Of a DNA stretch of 43,715 nt, positions 25,682-35,720 are shown one piece after another. Position 1 is the first letter of the stretch. The number at the start of each line of letters is the position of its first letter. The position numbers were made by a program, and so were the translations under genes. A model generated the notes under the pieces. It did not search any database. It worked only from the letters and a program-made list of their open reading frames with translations, and was not told the DNA's origin. This DNA is from Candidatus Altimarinota bacterium (GTDB lineage: Bacteria; Patescibacteriota; Gracilibacteria; BD1-5; UBA6164), in the NCBI GenBank assembly GCA_028692735.1, contig JAQUWS010000007.1, positions 1-43,715 of the forward strand. The letters run 5' to 3'.

Positions 25682-26321
25682 TTTGCAAATTGCTTGTACA
25701 TTATGTCCTAGAGATAATCCAACAATAAATAAATCTATAAAAAGTCTTAGAGATGTTTGATTTACTAATACTATATATATTTATGCTGAGCCATGAGAAT
25801 ATAATATTGAAGATCAAAACATAATTATTACAATTCATGATCAAAATAAATGATGTTTTAGAAATTTTGATTATGTAATGAATCAGAATAAAGAAAATAA
25901 ATATTTATTTATATTTCAAGATGATTATATTTTTAGACAATGAATAAAAGAAGAAATTGAAAAAATTATTTCTGAATGAAAAGATTTTACATTTTATAAT
26001 TTTATTTTAGATTGGAGATCAGCAACTTATATATTTCAAGATGGTTGGAATGATACAAATATTTGACGGTGATTAATTTGAGCATGCTTTTTATTTAAGG
26101 ATCCTAAAATAATATTAAATCATGAATTTTATATTAATCACCTAACAAGATATGTACCCAGAAGAAATCAACAGATAGACGCTTGTATTTGAGAGATATG
26201 AAGACAAATTGACATTCCATGCTATTTGCCTAGTAAATCATTTGTCGCTCATATATGAGAATCTACAATTGGCCACAGTGATGATAAATTATGAATATTT
26301 TTTGAAAAAACCTATGAATAG
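25668..26321 (+). CDS. Glycosyltransferase-like protein
   Basis: 217 residues. MELNNLQIACTLCPRDNPTI at the start, KYLFIFQDDYIFRQGIKEE with a DD metal-binding pair, NIGRGLIGACFLFKDPKII and PRRNQQIDACIGEIGRQIDI later. The pattern is that of phage GT-A transferases with an internal D-D-Y motif. It overlaps the dehydrogenase end by 14 bases and the terminase large subunit start by 8, so the cassette is translationally coupled into the packaging gene. Confidence 0.6.
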
Positions 26322-27801
26322 ACAAGAATTACTTATAGACATACTTAGTCAGGATCATACTAGAATTGAATACTTGAGAAGTGATTTCTATACTTTTTTC
26401 TTATATTATTTTTCAAAACATATTAAATATTGAAAAATGGCAGCATTTCAAAAGGATTGGTGCATAAAAGCTCAACAATGATTGAATCTTTATGTTGAAT
26501 GACAAAGAGATAGTGCAAAGACTACAATCCTTTGAATGGCCTTTGAAATATGGAAAATCTGTTATAATAAAGCAGATTTTATTTGTAATTTGTGTTATGA
26601 TAAAGACAAAGCAAAAGCTTTTAATAAGCTAATTGCTCAAGAACTTATTAATAATAAGCAAATAAAAGCTGATTATTGAGTCCTATATAGTAAGAAAGCA
26701 AGTGATTATCATGAAGATGATCTAGCAGATAAATGAATAAGTGAGTTTGTAACTACAAATTATATTAAAGTAAAAGCTTTTTGAATGTGAGAAGCTATAA
26801 GATGAGAGGTTTTTAATTCAAAAATTAAAGGTAACGTTAGGCCAGATCATCTATTTTGTGATGATATTGATAATGATAAGAATACAAAGAATCTAAAATT
26901 TGTAAAGGCTGATATGGAATTTCTAAATTGAGAAGTAATATGATGACTTGATAAAAATAAATGACAAATTATTTGGATATGAAATATTATTAGAAAAGAT
27001 TGAAGAAATCCTAGAAAAAGAGATGAAGTAAAAAATAATAAAAGCTGGAAAGTATTTTCAAATTTTATATATTGAGAAGCTTGAAATAAAAGTTGAAATA
27101 TACAATGGGAAAGATATGTAGAAACAGATAAAGAAGCAGAAGAAATAAATAAAAATAATATTCATATTGATAGCCATGTTATTAGTCTTGATTTTATTAG
27201 AAGAGAAGAATGAAGTAGTTTTGATCAGAATCGGTTATGAATTCCTAGAGTAAAATGACAAAGTGTTGTTAAAGAAGAATGGATAAGATATACACAAGAA
27301 AAAATTAAATTTGATTATATTCAAATATGAATTGATCCAGCATTTTCTTTAAAGACTTGAAGTGATGCAATATGAATAGTTGTTGTTGGTTTTAAAAAGA
27401 TTTGAAATATTGTTTATAAATATAATATCTTCTGTAAAAAACTTGAATGAGCAGATAAAGATGAAGATATTGCAGAGAAAATTGTTAGAAGTTTATATGA
27501 TAAGTATTGAGCAGTTAGAGTTATAGTTGAAAAAAATAACTGATGAGAATTATTTTGAAGACTTCTAGCAAAAAAATGAATGCATGTTGAGATTGTTGCT
27601 TCTTCTAAAGATAAACTAACAAGATTTAGAGAACATGAATGAGAAATGATGAGAGGTGAAATATTCTTTTATCCAGAATGTGAAGATCTTGTAAATGAGT
27701 TTTTGGGCTTTACTTGAGATGATTGATGAGAGGATAATCAAGTTGATGCTGCAGTGCATTGATGGACAGAATATGATAAAAAAGAATTTTATTTTTTATA
27801 A
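26314..27801 (+). CDS. Terminase large subunit
   Basis: 495 residues. ATPase: Walker A-like GQRDSAKTT at about 63-71 and Walker B HLFCDDIDND at about 179-188. Nuclease domain: YIQIGIDPAFSLKTGSDAIG with the metal-binding Asp, VIVEKNNGGELFGRLLAKKG, and DDGGEDNQVDAAVHGW with the last acidic residues near the C-terminus. It drives DNA packaging and cuts concatemers. Gly is almost entirely UGA: only four GGN codons were seen. Its start lies within the preceding gene. Confidence 0.93.
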
Positions 27802-27809
27802 TAATTACG

Positions 27810-28052
27810 ATGAAAAGAAGTCCTGAATATATTTTTGAAACTATACAAGATATAGAAAGCCTTTCAAATAAATTAGAAGCAGAATGATTTTTAGTTGAAA
27901 GTTGATTTATTAGAAAGTTTTTAATAGAAAGAAAGACAAATAAACAAGTTCAATATGAACTATATATAAATAGTAGAAGGACTTATTGTAGAATTAAAAA
28001 AAGTACTTTATTTTTGTATTATAAATATGTTACTGTTTGACACAATATATAG
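27810..28052 (+). CDS. Small hypothetical protein between terminase and portal
   Basis: 80 residues (MKRSPEYIFETIQDIESLSN at the start, then basic and Tyr-rich: RKTNKQVQYELYINSRRTYC). No motif. It starts 8 bases after the terminase stop. It might be a head accessory or a remnant. Confidence 0.5.
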
Positions 28053-28107
28053 TTTAATTATATTTATTTAACTTTATTATATATTTAATATTAATTTATA
28101 TATCAGT

Positions 28108-29346
28108 ATGCATATATTTTGATTTGATATTCAAAAAAAATCACAATGAATTGATAAAAAAGCTGATAATGTTATATCAAGCTTGAGTTCTAGATGATTT
28201 AACTTTATATGAACTTCACTAAATGGGTGTTGAGAGGTAGTTTTTTCTCTTAATACCTTTTATGAAATTCAAAGTTATTCTACAGAAGCTCAAGCATATA
28301 AAAACAAAATTGTTAACTGGGTTTGAAACAAATGAATATATTTAGAAACAGAAAAATGAGAAATTATTGAAGACAAAGCAATAATAACAAAAATTATAGA
28401 TACATTTTCAAGTGGTACTTTTAAATTATTTAAAGAGCAATATTATACTCATCATTTTTGTAGTTGAGATATATATTTGTTTCCACAAAAAAATTTATTA
28501 TGAGAAATCAAAGCTCAAGTTGTTGATAGTCGTACAATTAGAAAAGATATTGATTCTAATTGAAATGTAGTTAAATATAAACAAATAATTAAATGAGTTT
28601 CTAAAGAAATATCTTCAGAGAATATATATAATTCTATTGTTAGATATAATTCTGATAATCCATATTATTGATCTAGTTTATATGAAAGTATATTATTTGA
28701 TGCAATGGCAGAAAAAGAAGCTTCAAGACGTAATTTCTATTTCTTCAAGAATAATGCAATGCCTAACGTAATATTTATGTTAGATCCTGAAATAAAAGAT
28801 AAAAAAGAAATTAAACTTGCAGAAGAACAAATAAATCAAAAATATAAATGAACTGAAAATAGTTCAAAATTCATGGTTTCTAATTGAATTAAAGATGCAA
28901 AAGTTCTTGATATGAGTAATAAAGATTTAGACTTAATACAATTAAGAGAATTCTTTATAAAGAAAATGTGAATGATATATCAAATAGATCCTAGAATAAT
29001 CTGATATATACAAAATGCTTGAGCTGATAGAAGTATATCAAGTATAAGAAAAGAAGCAAAAGAAACATTAATTGCATTTTCTAATCAATTAGAAGTTGAT
29101 ATGAATAATTTCTATAAAACGTTTATTAATAAGAAATTCAAATATATAATTAGACTTAATAGTGAAACGTTTGATGATAGATCTGAAATTGAAGATTTTC
29201 AAAGAAAGGATGTAGAACTTTGACTACAAACTATTGAAATGGTATGGCAAGAAAGATGATATGATACTTCGTCTCTTCCAGATCAAGCTAAAAAGCCTCT
29301 AATTAAAAGTAATTTAATACCATTAGAGCAATCAAGTTGATTATAA
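28108..29346 (+). CDS. Portal protein
   Basis: 412 residues. It fits HK97-type portal proteins in length, place and motifs: a mixed N-terminal region with ETEKGEIIEDKA, NSDNPYYGSSLYESILFDAM, EKEASRRNFYFFKNNAMPNV, IFMLDPEIKDKKEIKLAEEQ and FFIKKMGMIYQIDPRIIGYI near the stem-helix region. The portal forms the ring at the capsid vertex through which DNA is pumped. It lies between terminase and prohead protease as usual. The 55-base upstream gap is AT-rich and without a clear promoter. Confidence 0.82.
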
Positions 29347-29379
29347 TTTAATACTAATATTTAATCTTAACTATAAATT

Positions 29380-30972
29380 ATGCCAAAAACAAAAGTGCCT
29401 GATATAAAAGGTCTAAATAAGAAAGAATTAAAAGACTATATAAATACAAATGGTTTTTTCTTTCATACTCTATGTGATAAAGTTACAACAGATGAAGCTA
29501 ATGATATATTAACTGATTCTATGAAGAAAAAGAAAGTAAACTTTATAACAGAAGCACCAAAATGAGACAATATAATCATTTTTAGATGAATTGCTTCTCA
29601 AAGCTACTGAAAGTGAGAAAAATCAAGAAATGGTTATAAATATGACCAAAATGGTTGGGATACAACTAATTATTGAAAAAATCCAATTATATTATGGCAA
29701 CATAATGCTTCTTATGGTTGAATTGGTAAATGTATGTCTTTCTGGTTAGATGATGAAAATAATTTAAACACAATGTTTTTTGTTGATACTAATAATCTTG
29801 ATGAAAGAAATGCTTATCAAGTTAAAAATTGATATGTTACTGCAATTAGTACATGAGCAATTTCTAAAGAACATATGTTTGAAGATCAAGAAGATGATTA
29901 TAAAATGATAACTCAAGAAGAAGCTGAAGAGAAATATGATTTTTGGGAAGTATTATATGCTTTATGGGGTATGTCTGATAAATTAATATTAGTTGTTACT
30001 AAATCTGAAATGTTAGAACATTCAATGGTTACTATTTGAAGTAACTGAGAAGCTATTGCTTGAAAAGAAAATGCTTCTGATATTATTTCTCTTACTGATT
30101 GAATTTGAAAACATTTTAGAGATTATGCTGAAAAATATAAAATAAGTAAATGATTAGTTGAAGAAGATAAACTTTGAAAAATTAATGAATTTAGAAAAAA
30201 TCTTAAAATAAATATTATGGAAAATGATGAAATTGAAAATGAATGAGAAATAGTTGATGATAAAAATAATGAAGAAAAAGAAGAACAAATAAAAGCTGAA
30301 GAAGAAGATCCAGTTATTAATGAAGAAACTGAAAAAGAAACTACTGAACAAACAGAAGCTGAAGAAGAAACAGAAACAGAAACAACTGATGAAATTGTTA
30401 AAGAAGAAGACAAGGAAGAAAATACTGAAGAAAAAGAGATTGAAAAAGAAGCAGAAGCTGAAGTAATTGTAATAATTGAAGAAAAACAAGAAGAACCTGT
30501 TGTTGCAATAGAAAATACTATAAATGAAGTTAAAACTGATGAAATTTCTACAAAAGAGGTAGAAGACAAAAATGATAATCAAAAGGATGAAAAAGAAGAT
30601 GATTCAGCTTGAAAGATAGCAATAGACCAAATTTTATCTGATTTTGAAATAAAAATCACTAAAATGGAAGATTCTATAAATGAAAAATTGACTAATACTC
30701 TTAAAGATTATATTAGTATTGAAACAAATACTAAACAAATTAAAGACTTGAAAGATAGTTTTACAACTGGTATTGATGATCTTAAAAATGAATTGACTGA
30801 TAAAGTTAAAGCATTATGAGAAGATAACGAAACTATTGTCGATACAATAGATGACTTAGTAAACAAGTTAAAGAATACGATATTTAGTTCAGCATGAGTT
30901 TACAAAGCTGATACAAAGTCTAATTCTAGTTTGGCTAAAAAATTAGAAATAGCAAAAAATCAATTTAATTAA
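29380..30972 (+). CDS. Prohead protease with long acidic/coiled-coil C-terminal (scaffold-like) region
   Basis: 530 residues. The first about 240 residues match HK97-family prohead proteases: IIIFRGIASQ, YDQNGWDTTNYGKNPIILWQ-HN with the catalytic His, GGIGKCMSFWLDDE, YVTAISTGAI, and LEHSMVTIGSNGEA with the Ser. Residues about 285-400 are extremely Glu/Lys-rich, followed by a coiled coil (QILSDFEIKITKMEDSINEK). Such a tail probably acts as the scaffold or delta domain, cleaved during maturation. The first 61 codons contain no UGA. Confidence 0.85.
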
Positions 30973-30987
30973 TAAGTTTAAGTAAAA

Positions 30988-32115
30988 ATGAGAAAATTAG
31001 CGGATAAAATTAAGGCACTTAGAGCTGACATTGTTGGTGCTGAGGTTGCTGAAAATGAAATGGTAAAATACCTTGCAAATGCAAATGAAGTTGAACATAC
31101 AACTAATACTGGATATGGTAAAGAATTAGTTCCAGTTGATGCATTAACTGATTCAGTTTATAATGCAGTTCCTACTTATGCAACATTCTTAGATTCTCTT
31201 CCAGGTTTTCATGGAAACAATATGGGGGCATCTGTTAAAGTTGCTGTAAAATGAGAAGTATGATTTGCAACAGGTAACTTTGAATGGACTACTGGTGCTT
31301 GAATAATTGCACAATGAGCAAATAGACTTGGTACTGGTGATGTAACTATTACACAAGCTCCAATGATTATATCTGTAGATATATCAAAAAAATTAACTAA
31401 CCATTCAATCGCAGATGTTGAAAGTATGGTTATGGAAGATATTACAAGACAAGTTGTTAGAACTGCTGAATCAATGATTATTAATGCAGATACTTCAAAT
31501 GCTTCAACTTGAAATGTAAACTGTGATGATGCTGTTCCAACTGCAACTTTTGCATTAGGGGCAAATGATCATAGACTACTACTAGATAATGGTATTAGAA
31601 AAATTGCATTAGCAGGAACTGTAAATGTTGACTACAAAGATGTTGGAACATTAGAATTTGATGATTTTATTATCACAAGAGGTCTATTAAATGACTATTC
31701 TTATGATCTTGAGAATCTTCTATTGATCTTCAATGGATCAACTTACAATAAAACTCTTACAATTACTGAGTTCAAACAACAATATCAAAATGGTATTGCT
31801 TCAACTATTACTGATGGTAAACTTACAAACAAGTTAGCATGAGTTCAATATGTTGTTTCAAGAGATTTTGGATTGACTGAAGCAGATTGAAAACAATCAG
31901 CAACTCCTGCATCAAATACAAAAGGTTGATTTGCTTATATCAGAAAATCAGCTGTTCAATGGGGATATTGACAACCTATTGAAATTGATGTTGTTAAAAT
32001 TCCAGGTAAAGGTTACTCTGTTATTGCAACTGTTGAATTTGGTTTCACAATTGTAAACAAAAAAGCAGGTATTACTTCACCTAGTGTTGTTCTTGCAATC
32101 AATGCAACTGTTTAA
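30988..32115 (+). CDS. Major capsid protein (HK97 fold)
   Basis: 375 residues, directly after the protease/scaffold gene. The N-terminal helix RKLADKIKALRADIVGAEVA resembles a short delta-like segment. Later, ELVPVDALTDSVYNAVPTYA, SVDISKKLTNHSIADVESMV, AESMIINADTSNASTG and AYIRKSAVQWGYGQPIEIDV fit HK97-fold capsid proteins. Codon use differs from the rest: by hand count 25 Gly codons are GGN and only 9 UGA, and the first 88 codons have no UGA. This suits a highly expressed gene. Confidence 0.88.
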
Positions 32116-32130
32116 TCTCAATTATTAATT

Positions 32131-32150
32131 GGGGAGTAAAATCCCCTCTT
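32131..32150 (+). terminator. Hairpin after the capsid gene, weak terminator
   Basis: GGGGA (32131-32135) pairs with TCCCC (32142-32146), with a short T-containing tail. It probably lowers transcription past the capsid gene rather than stopping it. Confidence 0.6.
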
Positions 32151-32178
32151 AATATTTATTTCGTTACATGATAGAAAA

Positions 32179-32646
32179 ATGGAAAAAGTGAAAGTAAGAT
32201 ACACTTGAAAATGACATACTATGGTAAAAATAAATTGAGAGAAAACACAAGTTTTAGAATGAGGTGTAATTGATATTGATCTTAATGATAAAGTTGCATT
32301 TCTTTGAAATTGATTTGAACAAGTAGGATGAAAAAGTAAAAGTGAAATTGAAAATGCTATTAAAGTTCTTGAACTTACTATAGATAAAGAAAGACAAGAA
32401 TTAGAAAAATCAATAAAAGCTATTGAAACAGAACTATTTACAAAAATAGATAAACTTCAAAAAACTTTTGATAATAGTGATTTACAAAACAAAAATAAAC
32501 TTTCTGTTCTTAACGAAGAACTTGAAAGAGTTGAAGAAGATGAAGAAATTATCGATGAAGATAATAAACAAAAACTTTCTGATCTTGCAAAGCAAGTAGA
32601 AAATAAAGCTAACGAACCTAAAAAGACTAAAAAATCTAAAAAATAA
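32179..32646 (+). CDS. Coiled-coil head protein, unknown
   Basis: 155 residues: a beta-rich N-terminus (MEKVKVRYTGKGHTMVKING) and a long Glu/Lys coiled coil (ENAIKVLELTIDKERQELEK; IDKLQKTFDNSDLQNKNKLS), then a Lys-rich end. The first part resembles short head-fibre or decoration proteins that follow capsid genes. A 9-codon ORF from ATG 32168 overlaps in another frame and was not chosen. Confidence 0.55.
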
Positions 32647-32650
32647 TATT

Positions 32651-33220
32651 ATGACTTACACTTGAAAATATGCACAAGTTTCAGATGTTCAAAAAGTAAT
32701 TTGAAAAGAAACTATAGACAGTTTTACTGAAAGTAGAATTGAATTTTATCTTGATTGAACAACTGCAATGATTGATAACATTATATGAGATATTTCTGAA
32801 ATTGAAAAGACAGAACAAATATCTCTTTGTGATATTAATAAACTTGATTGAAGTTTTCTTGTAAATAATATTAATGTTGTTAGTATTGAAAAAATAAATT
32901 GAGTTGATTATGTTTGAACATTGAATGAAGATTTTATGATCAGATATTGACGCAAATTATATATAAATAATTTAGCAACATATTTAGATGCTAGACCTTT
33001 TAATTTTTTTGACATAACTTATACAAGTTGATTCAATCCAATTCCAAATGACATAATTCTTTTACAATCTTTAATGGTTGCTTGAGAGTTAGCAAATGAA
33101 AATTGAAAAGAAGTAACTTCTTACAAAGTTTGAGATGTTGCCGTAAGTTTTGCAAACTGAAATTCTTGAGTTTCAACGCTTAAAACTATTATTTCAAAAT
33201 ATACAATAGCAATATGTTAG
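32651..33220 (+). CDS. Head-tail connector (adaptor) protein
   Basis: 189 residues: YAQVSDVQKVIGKETIDSFT, SRIEFYLDGTTAMIDNIIGD, INVVSIEKINGVDY, DITYTSGFNPIPNDIILLQS and LMVAGELANENGKEVTSYKV, KTIISKYTIAI at the end. This helical layout with a central beta strand is typical of gp6/gp15-like adaptors. It is the first gene of the connector group after the capsid. It overlaps the next gene by 7 bases. Confidence 0.65.
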
Positions 33221-33561
33221 ATTCACTATTACCATACTCAGCTACAATTAAAAAACCTATTATATTAAATAGTTGATGAGAAGAATATAAAAGTTATGAA
33301 GCTATTTATACAAGTATTCCATGTCGTTATTATAAAAATTCTAAGTCTACTCTTAGAGACAGTAATATTGCGAGTGAAACTTCTATAAATAAATTCAATA
33401 TAATTATAAATCCATCAAACTATGAAATAGAAATATGATATGAGGTTGAAATATCTGATCCTAATGTATGAGTTATATGAGATTTTATTGTTGAAGAAAT
33501 AAAGGCACAAAGACTATTTTCTTGAATAGATCATATTTATTTAGAAGTAACTAAACTATAA
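33214..33561 (+). CDS. Head closure / head-tail joining protein
   Basis: 115 residues, beta-rich: MLDSLLPYSATIKKPIILNS, IYTSIPCRYYKNSKST, YEIEIGYEVEISDPNVGVIG and DFIVEEIKAQRLFSGIDHIY. The pattern of an N-terminal strand region, C-R-x-x at about 38-42 and the late GDFIVEEIK loop fits stopper proteins (gp16/gpFII-like), which seal the capsid after packaging. The assignment is mainly by order and fold look. Confidence 0.6.
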
Positions 33562-33935
33562 TGAGTTTTGAAAAAGATTTTGATAAAGAAATTGAAAAAC
33601 TTGCTAAAAATCTTATTGACTGAATAAATGATGCAACTGTATTTTTGAAGTGAAAAATTGAAGATTGAACCCCTGAAGACACTAAAACTTTGGTCTGAAA
33701 CTATGAAACTCGCACAGCTACACAAAAAGGTACCGTAGTGAGTTGAAGTGTGTTTAATGATACAAAGTATGCCTACTGGGTGGAATATTGAGTAGGATGA
33801 CGTATTTTTAGATACAATAAACCGAAAGGCAATATTTTCAAGGTTTGAGTAGGTGCTAGAATGATGGCAACAGCAAAAGAGAAGAATTTACCAAAAATTA
33901 TTAACATAATAAAGAAAAGATTATGAAACAAATAG
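33561..33935 (+). CDS. HK97 gp10-like tail-joining protein
   Basis: 124 residues. ELAKNLIDGINDATVFLKGK-type helices, then TPEDTKTLVGNYETRTA, GTVVSGSVFNDTKYAYWVEY and RIFRYNKPKG follow the HK97-gp10_like pattern (TPxDTGxLxxS...Y..yvEyG). It would join the tail to the connector. It shares one base with the previous gene (TAATG) and overlaps the next by 13 bases. Confidence 0.75.
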
Positions 33936-34312
33936 AAGTTGATAAAATTATAAGTTATTTACAAGATACTATTGCAATTTCTGCAATTACTTGAGATAGA
34001 ATATATTTTTGAAAGCCTATAAGTGACATAATTAATTGAATATATATGACTATTAATATTCTTTGAGAACAACAAGCATTTCTTAATAAATGAACACTAT
34101 TAGAATTTAGATTTATTGGACACAATACAAATGTTAAATTTAGTGAACTTTTAGCTCTTAAGAATCTTGTATCAGAAGAATTTGAAAGTAATGTAAATAT
34201 TGATTGATTCTATTCTTATAATTGTTATGAAGAAAGTTGATTCAAAAATTGATACGATGAAAAAAATAGGAAAGTTATTATTCAAGATTATAGATTTTAT
34301 TTTGTAAAATAA
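33923..34312 (+). CDS. Tail completion/terminator protein
   Basis: 129 residues: KQIEVDKIISYLQDTIAISA, TGDRIYFGKPISDIINGIYM, TLLEFRFIGHNTNVKFSELL, DGFYSYNCYEESGFKNGYDE, VIIQDYRFYFVK. Place and length fit the tail terminator group (gp17-like), which caps the tail tube. The family call rests on gene order. Confidence 0.55.
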
Positions 34313-34316
34313 TATT

Positions 34317-34523
34317 ATGACAAAAAAAAGAAAATATTTTGAAACATCAGAAGAAAACATAAAAATAAAAATTAAAACAAAACAAAATGTTTATTTTAAA
34401 AACAAAACTTTTTTCGAATGAGAGATATATGTTTGATATTATTCTTTTGATCAAGAAAAAGTTGAAGTATTAAAAAATACACATTTTTACAAAACATGAA
34501 AAATTTTAATCTCTAATATTTAA
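34317..34523 (+). CDS. Small hypothetical protein in tail module
   Basis: 68 residues, beta-rich and basic (KIKIKTKQNVYFKNKTFFEG, EIYVGYYSFDQEKVEVLKNT). Starts 4 bases after the previous stop and ends 5 bases before the tail tube gene. Not recognised. Confidence 0.5.
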
Positions 34524-34528
34524 AAAAT

Positions 34529-35122
34529 ATGAGTGCAGTTAATGAGAACGCATTACAAGATCAGATTTGAGAATTATATGTAATAGGTAGAACAGATCTA
34601 TCTGTTGCATTCTTAAATGACTTGTCAAATAGTGAAACATTAAGAGCTGAACTTGATGCAATGACATTCATAAGAATGGCGTCAGTTACTGATCTTAGTT
34701 TAGCAGTAAATCTTTCAGATAATCTAGTTGAAGTTGAAGCTGATGACACTGGTACACTTAAAAAGTTTACTAGACCATCTGCAATAATATCTTGAAACTG
34801 GTTTGAAGTTTGAGATATAGACGCTCTAAAAGTTCTTTTGGGAATAAATAGTCTTGATGTTGTATGAAGTCCAACAAGTGTAAACTACTGAATGAACTTA
34901 ACAACTAGAACTATTCCAGAACTAATAGTAAAAATTGTTACTGTTCCAGATGCAAATAACAAAGTAAATACTGTTTATTTGTACAATTCATGATTATCAT
35001 GAGAACTAGTATTTAGTTTCTTAGATGTAGTTAGAGCATGAGATCTTCCAGTAAGTGCTTTCGAGCTTACTTGAAACAAAGGTTGATTTGTTCTAATAAA
35101 TAGTGAAAGACTAGGTGCTTAA
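34529..35122 (+). CDS. Major tail (tube) protein
   Basis: 197 residues. LYVIGRTDLSVAFLNDLSNS, FTRPSAIISGNWFEVGDIDA, VNYGMNLTTRTIPELIVKIV, NTVYLYNSGLSGELVFSFLD and ELTGNKGGFVLINSERLG have the beta-sandwich look of tail tube proteins, and the gene sits just before the chaperone and tape measure and is followed by a terminator, as expected for a high-copy protein. Unlike the capsid gene, it mostly uses UGA for Gly. Confidence 0.72.
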
Positions 35123-35130
35123 TTAATTTT

Positions 35131-35158
35131 AAGGGGGGTAAAAAAATCCCTCCCTTTT
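35131..35158 (+). terminator. Terminator after the tail tube gene
   Basis: AAGGGGGG faces CCCTCCCTT with a one-base bulge across an A-rich loop, followed by T4. Confidence 0.65.
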
Positions 35159-35174
35159 ATTATTAATAATAATT

Positions 35175-35717
35175 ATGAAATTAAAAATAAAAATTATTAA
35201 AGAGTTTATAGGAATCAAATTCTATAAAAATATTATAATCACATTTGAACAAGCAAAAATGATTGATGTGATAAAATTTCTTGATAATACTAAAAAAAAT
35301 GAATTTGATCTATGATTGTGGATTTTAAATTTTGTTAAAGAACATTGAAAAGTTAAAAAAAATGATGAATGAAGTATATATCTTCATTGATGACCTATAT
35401 TTGAACAAATTAAAAATATATACTTCAAATGACTTTTTAAAGATACAAAATGAAAATCAGATAATTCTCCTATAATTTCTTTAATAACTTTTATTGCAAA
35501 AGAGAGTTGAATTTCTACTTTAGATATTCTATATAAAATGACTTATGAAGAACTTGAATTAGTAACTGAATGAGTTATATGGAATCTAAATGAACAAAGT
35601 GATAAAGGTAAAAAGAAAAATAGAATGGCTAATTTATATAAAAAAAGTGAACGTACAGAAGAAGAAAAACAAGAAATTAAAAACAAATTAGAGAAACTTA
35701 AATCAATTAAATTATAG
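35175..35717 (+). CDS. Tail assembly chaperone candidate
   Basis: 180 residues, mostly helical: EQAKMIDVIKFLDNTKKNEF, FEQIKNIYFKGLFKDTKGKS, and near the end ISTLDILYKMTYEELELVTE and KKKNRMANLYKKSERTEEEK. It lies between tube and tape measure, where siphophages encode the chaperone that escorts the tape measure. The motif DILYKMTYEELELVTEG is typical of the second chaperone domain. No clear slippery sequence for a frameshifted form was noticed. Confidence 0.65.
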
Positions 35718-35720
35718 AAT

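Noticed and set aside
30123-30569. Long - strand ORFs with Ser/Phe runs opposite the protease gene
   Set aside because: They are the antisense of the acidic GAA/GAT-rich protease tail; composition is an artefact and the + strand frame has clear homology.
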